Of a stretch of DNA of 64,000 nt, positions 21,010 to 32,791 are shown in pieces. Within the stretch, counting starts at the first letter, position 1. Each line of letters starts with the position of its first letter. This DNA is from Xestospongia bergquistia (taxonomy: Eukaryota > Porifera > Demospongiae > Haplosclerida > Petrosiidae): the NCBI GenBank assembly GCA_963965975.1, contig OZ014411.1, positions 10,045,501-10,109,500 of the forward strand, written 5' to 3'. The notes under the pieces are model-generated. The model was not told where the DNA came from. It worked only from the letters and a program-made list of their open reading frames with translations, and made no database searches. The position numbers were made by a program, and so were the translations under genes.

Positions 21010-22408
21010 TTATGACATCATAAAGTAAGGAAGCCGAGGGCGAACTCGGTTTATTCGAGTAAACTTTAAACTTTACCCTATTGTCATGGTCTGTTTACAA
21101 ATAGGCATCATTTTACGGGCTGTCCATTACACCAAAAAAGTACCATCAAATAGTCTTAGAATGATTATTTATATACAATTATGTTAGATTTGATTTAACA
21201 CTAAAGGTTTGGATTAACCAATCAACTAATTGCATGTGCTTAAAATAATTCAATTTTTTTGCCTTGCCTGGTCTAATAGACTACATAATTTCCTCAAGTT
21301 AAAACTGTTCCTTCTTTCCTCTACTGTTGCATGAAAAAAATGTTTATAGTGTGCATTACTGAACCAGGAGTACTTGACTCACATGTTACATTTTTCATAA
21401 GCAATGCAGCTGCATATTTGTTGAAAGTATCTACTTTCATGTACTAATCATTGTTACCAGACTATCCTTGATTTTATCGTTAACAGCTAATATTCCTATA
21501 CAATAAGACTGGAAATTGAAATTGGTCATATATTGGGAATTACATGCAGGGAATCAGCATGTAACATGCAAAATGGCATGGGACGAACTGGAGAGTCAAT
21601 AAAGTAATAAATATAACTGTAACTTTTCTACTTAATAAAATATTTCTGTGTCTGCCTAAAGATGTTACACATTGACATGTGGCCATTGAGTAAATTACTA
21701 TTATAAAAAATGAGATATGACATTTATGACTTAATGTCATATCTCGATTGATAGTCATGATTATATTGTAAGTCATTCACTTAGTTTTAGTGGCCTTATC
21801 AAATGCTATAGGCTTCCTGCTCTTCAGTTATTTATACTTATTTCCGTAATGTGTCTGGGTTTGAGATGAGAGTTATGAAGTATATTAAATAAATGTTAGT
21901 TCATAAAATACTATGTAAATTTCAAAACATCCAAATTATGTCATGTTGCAATATCAGCGTGTTACTTTTGATAGTTGTGCTGAGGTATTGATACAGCTAT
22001 TGAATCATCTAAACAAAAGTTAGTAAGGTGATGGAGCTATGTAAATGAACATATCATCCCTATATTAATTTTAATGTTGTTAAAATGCATGGATGCATGG
22101 AACGGTGAATCAAGGATGAAGGTTTGTGGAAGAATGATCTGAGTGTGTATACTGTAGTTAAAAATAGCTTTAAGAGTGTGTATACCACTGGGTACTGGAT
22201 TACTTGATTAGTTTTAGTGGATCAGCTACTATAGAGCAGCTACATTGATGTCAATAATAATGTGTGGGTGCTTCCATTTTTACTTCTGTGTGACCAAATA
22301 TGATGTCTGGTAAATGGTTAGACTGCTTCTTCATTAGAATTCTAGATCCTTGACTAGATATCTTACTTAACTTGTGGTAGAAACCTGCGTATACTGCAAA
22401 ACAAAAAA
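21010..22408. other. Intergenic stretch upstream of the Roc-COR gene
   Basis: No supported gene is seen. The first ~50 bp next to the Roc-COR start contain a small GC-rich inverted repeat (CCGAGGGCGAACTCGG) and are the likely promoter. The rest is AT-rich unique sequence with short open frames that lack splice sites or family resemblance. Confidence 0.6.
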
Positions 22409-22418
22409 GTGTTGAGAG

Positions 22419-22437
22419 CACACACACACACACACAC

Positions 22438-22499
<62 letters not shown>
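22419..22499. repeat. (CA)n microsatellite
   Basis: About 40 CA units interrupted once near 22438, ending roughly 65 bp upstream of the first 5S rRNA gene. Confidence 0.95.
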
Positions 22500-22500
<1 letters not shown>

Positions 22501-22565
22501 CATGGGCCACTCCAAACTATACAAACCTAGACTTCTTTATAAGGTCATAGAAAAATCATTTACTT

Positions 22566-22684
22566 GTCTGCGGCCATACCACGTTGAAAGCACCAGTTCC
22601 CATCTGAACACTGAAGTTAAGCAACGTCGGGCCAGCGTAGTACTGGGATGGGAGACCGCCCGGGAATTGCTGGTGCTGCAGACT
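22566..22684 (+). rRNA. 5S ribosomal RNA, copy 1
   Basis: A 119-nt sequence starting GTCTGCGGCCATACCACG and ending GCTGCAGACT, whose ends pair (GTCTGC with GCAGAC) to form helix I. Internal promoter elements typical of 5S genes are present, including AAGCAACGTCGGGC and GGATGGGAGACC. A run of T (TTTCTTTTTTTTTT) directly follows as the RNA polymerase III terminator. Confidence 0.97.
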
Positions 22685-22839
22685 TTCTTTTTTTTTTACT
22701 AATTCATTTTTGTTTTGTATCGTTCTTTGCCACAATGCTGATTTTGATGAAAATAGTAATGGAAAGAATTAGAAATATAAAACTAATTATACAATTTGTC
22801 AGTCTACTAAGCCACTGCTAGTGTTATATATGTATACAC

Positions 22840-22924
22840 AAGTCTGATCTAAGCGATATCAGACCATCATAATTATTAGGATGGGGAACACCTAGGAGTT
22901 ACTGCATGGTGCTGTAGACTTTTC
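22840..22924 (+). pseudogene. Decayed 5S rRNA-like sequence
   Basis: Aligning by eye with the 3' two-thirds of the neighbouring 5S genes, this stretch keeps the framework (TCTAAGC, GGATGGGGAAC, TTACTGCATGGTGCTGTAGACTTTT) with many substitutions. The 5' third is missing or unrecognisable. It lies between two intact copies and looks like an old unit of the same cluster. Confidence 0.6.
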
Positions 22925-23149
22925 CTCATTCATACCTTTTTGTAATACCTGACTTGTTGACAATAAGTTTAAAATTAAAGCACGTATTGCTACTTAAGGT
23001 CATTAATTGCTATTGTTAGCATAGTTCTTGAATAGATGTCTTCTTAAATTGATGGAATAGAGCTGTTGGGTATTCGACTAGTGAAACACTGCTTGTCTGA
23101 TCGATACAATGACAATAGTAAAAATATCTATTTTTTTCAATTACTCTTC

Positions 23150-23268
23150 GTCTGCGGCCATACCACGTTGAAAGCACCAGTTCCCATCTGAACACTGAAG
23201 TTAAGCAACGTCGGGCCAGCGTAGTACTGGGATGGGAGACCGCCCGGGAATTGCTGGTGCTGCAGACA
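23150..23268 (+). rRNA. 5S ribosomal RNA, copy 2
   Basis: A second 119-nt copy, apparently identical to copy 1 through the last paired bases, followed by ATTTTTTTC as terminator. The spacer from copy 1 is about 465 bp. The spacers and flanks outside the gene are not alike, so this is a loose pair and not a regular tandem array. Confidence 0.97.
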
Positions 23269-23714
23269 TTTTTTTCATAATAATATGCATGTCGAATTTT
23301 TGTTACTAGGAGGAGGTGTCGTATTTCTTTTTCAGCAGACATTAACAAAAATCAATAATTTTATAAAGAAACGCTTTTTAGTTGTCTTTCTGCTAATCTG
23401 TGTTCAATCATAATAATAATGTCATAAAAGGAGATTCAAAGACAGCAATAAACAAATACAATAATAACATCATTCTACCAAAAAATAATAATAATTAATA
23501 ATAGTCAATGGGAACAGAGATGAAATTTTTGAAAACTGATGAAAAATTACAAAACTGAATGAATGGGTCAAGAGTGCCATATTACTTGTAATTTAACTAT
23601 CATACAACAATACAACAAGACAGCAGATATTGAAGCAGAACAATGTTTTATTACCTACTGCCTTGTGACAAGAGTCAAAAATGGAACACATAAAATGGTC
23701 AACTAAATCACTGT

Positions 23715-24862
23715 TCAAGTAGCTACTTCAGTTTTAATATGAAGAGATGAGAGAGCTGATGATGATGCAGTGATGTTTGGTTTTGATTCACTAACAGTAG
23801 CTTCTGTACCACTAACAGTTAAAGAAACAACCTCTTGTTTGTTATCATCAATTTCATCATCGTCTTTTGTTTGTGACCTTTCATCATCGTCATCAGCTCG
23901 TATACATTTCTTTTTTCTCCTAAAAATAAATGATTTATAAAATTATATGATTTGTAATTCTGAAGTTTTAAAAAATTGAAACAAAACAATGAGAAACAAC
24001 TCACAGTGTGAAAATTTGGTAAGGGTCTTAATTTGGTATAGTTTGCCAATTTTAAATAAGCTAATTAATAATATACATATTACAAAGTTCCAAATTTTAA
24101 CCCATTTAGTGTCAAATTGTTAAATAATGTCTCTCCCAAATTGATTCCTATATGGTATCCTTATTATTATATTATAGTCTTAATAGAAGCCATCATGAAT
24201 AACAAACAATACAGTGAGAATTAAATAACTACAAGAGTTTAATGACAGATATGAACTGGTTTTTATTGTATTGAGCATGAGTTCATACATACCTACAAGG
24301 TCCACACCACATGTGTTGTTGTTCCATTCCATATCTTGCCCGACACTTACGAGGATTATCTATGTAAGGAATTACATGATAAGATTATTAAAATGAATTA
24401 GAATTTAATACAAGGAAATCACTGCATGCACAGTTAAGTGAAAATAAAATTGTTGTCTCATTTATAGTCAATGTTAGACAGTGTAATCAGTTTAATATCT
24501 ACATAGAAGTTATATAACTATATACAACAACAACAATTTAAACCAAACACACTCAAAAATAGTAGGAAATTATCATGTGATTGTTTTAATATAACCATGT
24601 TTTGCTGAACATTGGTTGTTTGGTAGAAGCTAGTAGGAAGGATTACTACATGCTAGAGGCTTCAAAGCACGCCCATTATTACAGCAATCATAATTGAGGT
24701 ACATTTATATTAAAAGGCTGTATTGTACATGTGAACTTTAACTATGAGTAGTCAGTCATGTCTTTGCTAGCAATTTTGTATACACCTTACATTGTAATTG
24801 CTTAATTACTGAGAGAAAGTTATATTTTAATAAATAAATAAATCATATTATATATACATATA

Positions 24863-24944
<82 letters not shown>

Positions 24945-27900
24945 TTGTGTGTATGTGTGTTAACAAAATATTTACCAGGATTGTCTTCTGATTTAGGTCT
25001 TTTTGATGCCACACCCTCATTCATACTGCCTTCCTCATTAGCAGCTGAAATATTAAGAATAAAGAGTATAAATGAAAAGTTAACTCAATAACTCAAATAA
25101 TTTACAATATGGCAACAAAAACTTTACTGTGGCTAAACAGTTACTATTACTCAATGCTAACTAAGATCAATCACATTCATTGATATGATCAATTCTAACT
25201 ATGATCAATCACATTCATTGATATGATCAATTCTAACTATGATCAATCACATTCATTGATATGATCAATGCAAACTATGATCAATCACATTCATTGATAT
25301 GATCACTGCTAACTATTACCAATCACATTAATTGATATGATCACTGCTAACTATTACCAATCACATTAATTGATATGATCAATGCTAACTATTACCAATC
25401 ACATTAATTGATATGATCAATGCTAACTATGATTAATCATACTCATTGATATGATCAATGGTAACCTTGTAGTTGAAGGAAATCATATTATAAGTTGTGG
25501 ATAGATCTAGCTGTATTAAATGCAGTTTGATTCATTTCTAAATTGTCTTTGTACAAATGATAACACTGTTGGTATGATATGGTTGCTACAAGGTCATTTT
25601 ATACAAGATTTTATTACATTGGGTATTTACAAGTATACCACGTCCAATTTGACCATATACCAGACTACAGAAATAAGCTATAGATAAATTTAACATGAAT
25701 TTAGATCTGCTTAAATATAAAGCTGAACTATATGCTTTTCAGAAAAGTAGCAGAGTAGAATGCCATACTTTAATGTGAAATAATAACATTTAACTTCCTA
25801 TGTTTACTTGACAATGTTAATCTTTCATACTGAAGTAATTCCACAAATCACCAGTCAAACTCAGATTGGACTGAGTATAACCACCAACTTATAACATATC
25901 TCCTTTATTTTTGAAGTAATACTAACTATTGTCAGCAAACATATTGTACATTATCACTGATAATATAAAAAATGCTTTAGTAACATAAACCAGATTATAA
26001 TACCTGTTTTATACTTTACTTACCATCATCAGAGTCTTGTTGTTGTTTTGGTCTCTTCTTTCTTCTCTTTTTGTGAATAGCATAATTATCACGAGCTGAC
26101 CAACCTGGATACATCTGCATGTGTTTAGCTCTTTCTTCGCGAGCCATCTCATAATATTTAGCTTGTTCAGATTTATCTAATTGATGCCACTAAAGGATAA
26201 TCATATTATTAAGAGGTGTGGTTTTTATTATGAGAGTATGTAATTTACAAAATGATAAAAATTATTTTATTTAGAGTTTATAACTATAGTGAACACAAAT
26301 ATGTGTGTTTACAGATTATGTTACAACTTAATATGTGGTTGTAATATCTTGTTGAGGTTTTGTTATTTACATGAACTATTGTATGTCTTTGATCATTAGT
26401 TTGTGTTATATTAGTACATAGTGTATCTAGGTATGAGAGCACTTTATGAGAATAATAGCTTGTACAGTCGGCTACAATTTAATGATCATGATTACAGTAG
26501 TTAAAAATAGCTTGTAGAGTTGGCTACAATTTAATGATCATGATTACAGTAGTTAAAATAGCTTGTAGAGTTGGCTACAATTTAATGATCATGATTACAG
26601 TAGTTAAAAATAGCTTGTACAGTTGGCTACAATTTAATGATCATGATTACAGTAGTTAAAAATAGCTTGTACAGTTGGCTACAATTTAATGATCATGATT
26701 ACAGTATTTAAAAATAGCTTTAAATTGGCTACAATTTAATGATCATGATTACAGTAGTTAAAAATAGCTTAAGTTTGTGCTAATGGTAGAGATTTCTAAA
26801 TTCTTGGGAAGCCGGCAAAATAGATGACAGAGAGAAATTATCACTAGTAGTCTTTGTTCTAGTGGTTGTGTTAAGGGTGTATAAATTTCATAGTAATGAG
26901 TCTCAGTAGTTAATATAGGTGGTGCAAAATAGGTATGTCTGGTATGTGGATCATGTAGAGTACCAACATGGCCACTCATTACATGTACATTTAGTACGAC
27001 AACTATTCACACGTTGGAAGTTTAAGTTTCAACATCTTTATACATTTTATTTAAAGTAATAAATGTATTATAGTATAATTACCTTTTTCCCTAATATTTG
27101 ATTAATAGCTGCTGACTCTTTTAAAGTACATTCTTTAATCACTTCAGCTCTTTTCTCCTTCATAAAGAGCATGAAGGCATTTAATGGTTTCTTTATATGA
27201 GGTTTCTTATCCTTCTGTTGTGGAGCTATTATACCTATAAAATCAACATTAATATTACATGAGGACATGTAAATACTCTGAACAATGGGTTAAATATTAA
27301 TTTAAAAGAAGATATTAATGCATTACAAATAGATGTATGTATAATAATTATATAATGTAGTGTGGTTTACCTGAATTAGGGTGTACTGTAGCATTAGGTG
27401 CTACTGGTGTACCAAATGAAGATAACTATAGAATATGATATAGCAATCAGTTAATATTGATTACATTACATTTAGTTAATCTAATTGGTGAGCATTTGAT
27501 AGTCACAATATCTGTATCTACTTAAAATTAGCAACATATCAAGTGTCACAACAGGTAGGCAGAGGATATATCTTTATATTAACTGCAATCTAGCTAGCTA
27601 TGATATCTTGTTAGTTCCTTTAACTTGACCATTACACAATAAACAACACTATTATCTGTTGATGTTCTCAATGAAAGGGTCATGCTCACTATGACACTTG
27701 ATGAACTTTACAGGAAATACATCAAATCAATGACCTTGTAAGGTGGTTTCAATTCTTACGTGTGGAATCTTAATATTAAAGATCACACATGTCTATTAAA
27801 ATGGGTGTGTAATACCTTGTTTGAAATTGTATTTAGTTAGTTCAATACACACTATATAACTTAATGTGCTTTTAGTTTGTTTATGGCTAATGTTCTGAAC

Positions 27901-30900
27901 ACTTCTATTGAATTAACAGTAGTGTATTTAACTACTGATGCAGTAAAAGAATGTATTCTGTAACTATAGTATAGTATACCTGTTGAGGATAAGACATTTG
28001 AGCTACATATTGTCCTGGCATTAAAAAGGGATATGTAGTAGGTCTTAAACCTTGATCCACAGGTAAAAAACTAGTGGAGTAACCATAAGGAATACTGATC
28101 CCTTGAGTAGCAGCAGCTTTAGCCCTATAGAAAGATATGTGTATTAAATGATATGAATGAACTTTTTGAATCAAAGGATTTATTTCATGCATTAATTTTG
28201 ATGATAGGACCATTTTGACTTTTTTTTAAATTACTCATTTAAATATAAGATATTAAATACAATGTATTGTACAACAAATACTGCCTATTGTGATCCTATA
28301 AATAAAATATAAAATATACGAAGCTATTGTATTTGTCAATTTGAGAAAATGGCACTACAACTTTTGCTATTTATCAGTTTACAAACTCACAAATTATCAA
28401 AATTACTATGAAGACAAAACTACTAGAGTAGACATATATTGTGTGGTCAATCTATAAATCTATCCACTATCAACGACATATTAATGACAGTTATAGGTTT
28501 TTTAAAACACAATATCTTAACTATAGCACATTATGTACCCATCATACTAATGATATTGTGTGGTCAATCTATAAATCTATCCACTATCAATGACATATTA
28601 ATGACAGTTATAGGTTTTTTAAAACACAATATCTTAACTATAGCACATTATGTACCCATCATACTAATGATATTGTGTGGTCAATCTATAAATCTATCCA
28701 CTATCAACGACATATTAATGACAGTTATAGTTAAAAAACAAAAAAACAAAACAATATGTTAACTATAGCACACTATGTAGCTATCGTACTAATAATATCG
28801 GGTAGTATGTAACACATGTACATATAATTTGTCTAAAATTGTCTTATGTGTAGAATGTATTACAATGCAGCTGTTGTAATTATAAGCACTACCACAAGAA
28901 TGGAAGGAATTATTTAAATATTAAAATTGCAATAATGTCAGTTTAATATGTACTAAATTGATTACCAGTATTAACCATGCAAGAAATTAAAATTAGAAGT
29001 GGACTTGTCAACAAATCATGTTAATATGATGTCCTTGTATTTTTAAGTTATGAAAAGAGTAAAGGCTGTAGAGTTAGTAGAAGCTACAGTATGGTTTGAA
29101 ATGGCTTTCACAAAGCTCTTAGGACCAACTGTTCATAGAAGCTGATCAATCTTGGACTGAGAAATGTGATGTCAGCAGTCATTATGGACAGAAGCACAAT
29201 GTAATATAGTACAATGTATAACATAATGGTCAACATATGTGGGTGATTGCTAAGACAACTTTATTATAGTGAATGGTATCATGGCTACTGTACTGCTATA
29301 ATAACACAAGAAATGATGTGACAGGAATATCATCAAGTCAAAGCAGTAACATCAACAATATTGGTATAAACATCATAGAGTTGTATGTACTTTCCTAATA
29401 GGAAACTACAGGCTCCTAAGTGCTTATGTAACATGCACTCCTTATCATTAGACTATAGACAGACATATGGACAAGGAACCACAAAACAGACCACATAATA
29501 TAACTGTATTATATAGTTTATACTGAAACCATTTTAGAGTAGAGGACACCTGGCTATAGGAGTAGTCACACATACCAGTCTGTGGTAGATCCTGGTATCT
29601 CCATCTTGACAGGTCTAATACCAGCAGTTACTGGATAGAGTGATGTACTAGCTGCAAATGGTGGCACCATAAAACCATTAGCAGTATAGACCTGTAATAA
29701 AATAATTTCAATAACAGTAGTGTAATGATATCCTATTCTGATAGTAAGGTAAATTACAATGACTTTGTAATGACAATCTCACATGCTCCATTGTGATACA
29801 AAGATGGGTTCAACTAACAGTTATTCATTCAATAAGTAAACAAGATTACTTCTTATTCCATTATTTCTATTTTCTAGTCCTCAGGGAATAATAATTACAT
29901 AGACATCTGCAGAACTGGAGGCTTAACTGACAAGCTATTGTAATTTGAACGTATATAAGCTTCTGCTTGCTTTAAAAACTGTTACATAAATATATACATA
30001 TACAATAGATATGAATTATTACATGTATTAATAGATAGTGTTGTAGTTAGGAAGAAATGACACTCATACTGAGAACACTGTTAATACAACAATAACACTT
30101 AACATCAGCAGTAAAGTATATCACTATTATTTTAAACAAATAACTCATGATATTATAGATAGTTAACCAAACATGGCTTCAAGAAGACTATCAACATTAG
30201 ATGTCACGTTTCTATATACAATTTCCTTCACCTGTCATAATAGCTACATGTAATCATTGGTAGGCTATCTATTACAGTGTGTTTATATCAACAGTAAGTG
30301 ATGTAAAGTAATCACACTTTATTTTAAGTTGATCATCTTAAGTCTCTAAAGTACACACAACTCAATTAGAATGTTAGTGATTATAGTAATATGTACTCTA
30401 CAGAAAATATAATATCATGTTTAATACTCTACTACTACTATGAAGTCATTCCTAGAACTAGTGAAATCTTGCAATAGCAAGTTAGAATGTAATGTAATTG
30501 CTGAGATCAAAGACATGACTAGGAGTAATAACATTTGGTACTATAATGTTTTATAAAACAAGCTTTATGAAACACTGATAAAACAATGAGAGGACATCTA
30601 AAGTAGTTATCATTACAACATTGATACTCTAAATGAGTACTAGTGTCTATGGGATTACTAAAGACTTTTCATGAGTTTCAATATTAGAATAAAACAACGT
30701 CATTAAGTTTTAGGAAAGCTTAATTTATTTATTGGTGTCATTTTATTTATGAACAAGAATTTAGAGCGATATAATCAGAGTAGCTTCATTCTTGTAATCT
30801 ACAAAATATTACCATTTTTGTCCAAGTGAATGTCAAGTTTACTTAATATTGTCTTTTTAGTTACTGTACCTTTAACTATATATAGTTCAATCTTACAGTG

Positions 30901-32285
30901 TATAATAAATTACATTTATACTACAGTGAGTACATAGCTTCTGACACTAGACAGCATAATTCACTTACCATAGGTTGTACTACTGTTGGTCTAAATGGTA
31001 GGACATGACTGGTAACTAGAGTAATGTAACAACACATGTTAAGAACAGTATCTAATAAATAATATATACCTGATGTATTAGGAGATGTATTAAATGTAAC
31101 TGGATCAGTACTTGTTGTTGGAGGTATCTTAGGAGTCTATCAATAAGACAATAGAATAATACAATATAATATATGAGAAATGGGTGTATATGAGTAGTTG
31201 ATTGGTGTGTTCATCATGTCTTAGCAGTATCACAAATACAGTAAAAATATATTGTGTAAAACCAGGTCAGATTCAGGAAATTGATTGGTAAAGTGTATGT
31301 GTCAATTTGTCAAATATAAGGTGAGGTGTACTCATACATGTAACAAGTTATATTAATGACTAGAGCATGCCATAAAATATTGGCAATTTGAATGAGAAGG
31401 TATTATTATAGTATTAAATGAACTCAGAGTCATAGTCACTAAACTATTTACTATAGAATAAGCTGTGACTGAGTTCATTCCTTAGAGGCTTCAGTTACAT
31501 CACTACACTACTATGTAACCATATCCTTTACAATAAAAGACACACATTTCTTTTAAGGTTTTAATAAATATATTATAACATATGTCAAATTAATGTCATG
31601 AAGTGTGGAGAAAAAGGATTACAAATCAATTTAATTAATTCTAACAGTCTTACTCCTTAACTGGAAAAATGAAGTTAAATATTTTGTAGTCACAATAAAT
31701 TTATCCAATTATTGTGGTTGTAATATACTAAATAATTAACCAAAAGTACATGTACATTAACCAATTAAACAATACTATCAAAAATATTCATTCTTGCACT
31801 TAATTTGAAGACCAATGTTTTACAAATTTTAAGATGCTATTAACAGTTATTCTGTTATCAAACTACCAACATAAATTATTTGATTTGTTAATGTTAACAC
31901 TAATGTCATTTACAAGATATAAACTCAATACTATGTCTAGAGTCCCATCAGAATAGAACATACTTTAATGTGAGATAGATTCCAAAGTTTAATTAATATT
32001 CGGTGTTAATTTTACATTCAACTATGACACTTTCTTTCAGGACTTTAGACATAGTGTTAAATTAAATAGTGAGAAATCTAACAATGTAATCATCCTAACC
32101 TCTGCTTCCTCAGCGTCTTTTTCCAATTCAGTTTTAATGTCATGTAAGTCCATTGAGTTAAGATGTTCCGTATTTTCACCTTCACCTTCATGACAGTATT
32201 CCTTCACTTCATCATTAGTAGCTAACTCTGGATCATCTGCACTTGAGCCCTGGGGCTGACCTGTGGGGGGTGGCTGTGCTGCCAT
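23715..32285 (-). CDS. TCF: TCF/LEF transcription factor (HMG box plus C-clamp)
   Basis: TCF is the DNA-binding partner of beta-catenin in Wnt signalling. Eleven exons: 32285-32100, 31136-31070, 31015-30969, 29691-29576, 28124-27980, 27425-27371, 27234-27083, 26189-26024, 25044-24976, 24359-24293, 23919-23715. Phases match, giving 424 residues. The N-terminus ([16 protein letters not shown], then [13 protein letters not shown]) corresponds to the beta-catenin-binding region. The centre is Pro/Thr-rich. The HMG box spans about 217-285 ([59 protein letters not shown]) followed by a basic tail (KKRRKKRPK). A C-clamp follows at 339-362 (KCRARYG, then WCGPCRRKKKC), found in TCF forms that bind extended helper sites. 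The acidic C-terminus ends [10 protein letters not shown] consensus TCF site lies in its own promoter. Introns hold several minisatellites. Confidence 0.93.
24844..24947. repeat. (TA)n microsatellite in TCF intron
   Basis: About 100 bp of nearly pure TA dinucleotide with two small interruptions, close to the donor side of the exon at 25044-24976. Confidence 0.95.
25145..25470. repeat. 38-bp minisatellite, about eight copies, TCF intron
   Basis: Head-to-tail units of about 38 bp containing CAATCACATTCATTGATATG. Each unit contains the near-palindrome ATTCATTGATATGATCAAT. There are no unique spacers, so it is an ordinary tandem repeat. Confidence 0.88.
26455..26770. repeat. 52-bp minisatellite, about six copies, TCF intron
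   Basis: Repeated units of about 52 bp containing GGCTACAATTTAATGATCATG and ATTACAGTAGTTAAAAATAG. Later copies are slightly diverged. No coding potential is seen. Confidence 0.88.
28438..28800. repeat. 117-bp tandem repeat, three copies plus a partial, TCF intron
   Basis: Three nearly identical 117-bp copies begin at GTGTGGTCAATCTATAAATC (28441, 28558, 28675), with a diverged partial fourth. The period is a multiple of three, so one strand stays open as a repeated 39-residue hydrophobic peptide. Its location inside a TCF intron on the opposite strand, without splice or start context, argues against a gene. Confidence 0.9.
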
Positions 32286-32791
32286 AGTCCTTATGTGATT
32301 GGCTGCAGGTCTATCTAGTACGACAGTGTACGTGTTGACAGTCGGCTCTTATTGACTCTAGTAACTCAATCAAACCGCACCCTTTGATCACGCTGTGTAC
32401 AAAGTTTGGTAGATTGACCGATAAAGAGATCGCTTACGGCTTTAAAAAACGGAAAAAGTCAGGAAAGAGTCTCTCGGTTAAGATTTGTGGAGTTATTTTT
32501 TGCTCGTTTTAGCTCGAAAACAGTCCGCTTGGTAACTTGGAGAGAAATACAGCGATTAGTCGGCACTTCAAAGACTACGGCTCCCTTCACACAAAGGATT
32601 GTTATGATGATATGAAAGGAACAGTAATAATATTCATAGCTAGTGAATATGATTGGTCAGTAACAAAAACGTCATTATATGGCGCGTAATTTCCTGTTAA
32701 AGGAAACCGCGAATTAACTAGTCTTAATAAATAGGTGTGGTCAACAACAAACAAGTAACCTATATTTTGCCCACTGCTGCCTGAACTCATC
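32286..32791. promoter_or_regulatory. Divergent promoter region between TCF and ENKD1-like gene
   Basis: About 500 bp, less AT-rich than its surroundings, separate the two divergent start codons. It contains CTTTGATCA at 32382-32390, which fits the TCF/LEF consensus CTTTGATS, about 100 bp upstream of the TCF ATG. No TATA box is evident for either gene. Confidence 0.55.
32382..32390 (+). promoter_or_regulatory. Consensus TCF/LEF binding site
   Basis: CTTTGATCA matches the HMG-box recognition sequence of TCF proteins. Its place in the TCF gene's own promoter suggests feedback, which is inference from one site only. Confidence 0.45.

Noticed and set aside
25145-25470. Regularly spaced repeats resembling a CRISPR array
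   Set aside because: Units are head-to-tail without unique spacers, lie in a TCF intron and belong to an animal genome. It is a minisatellite.
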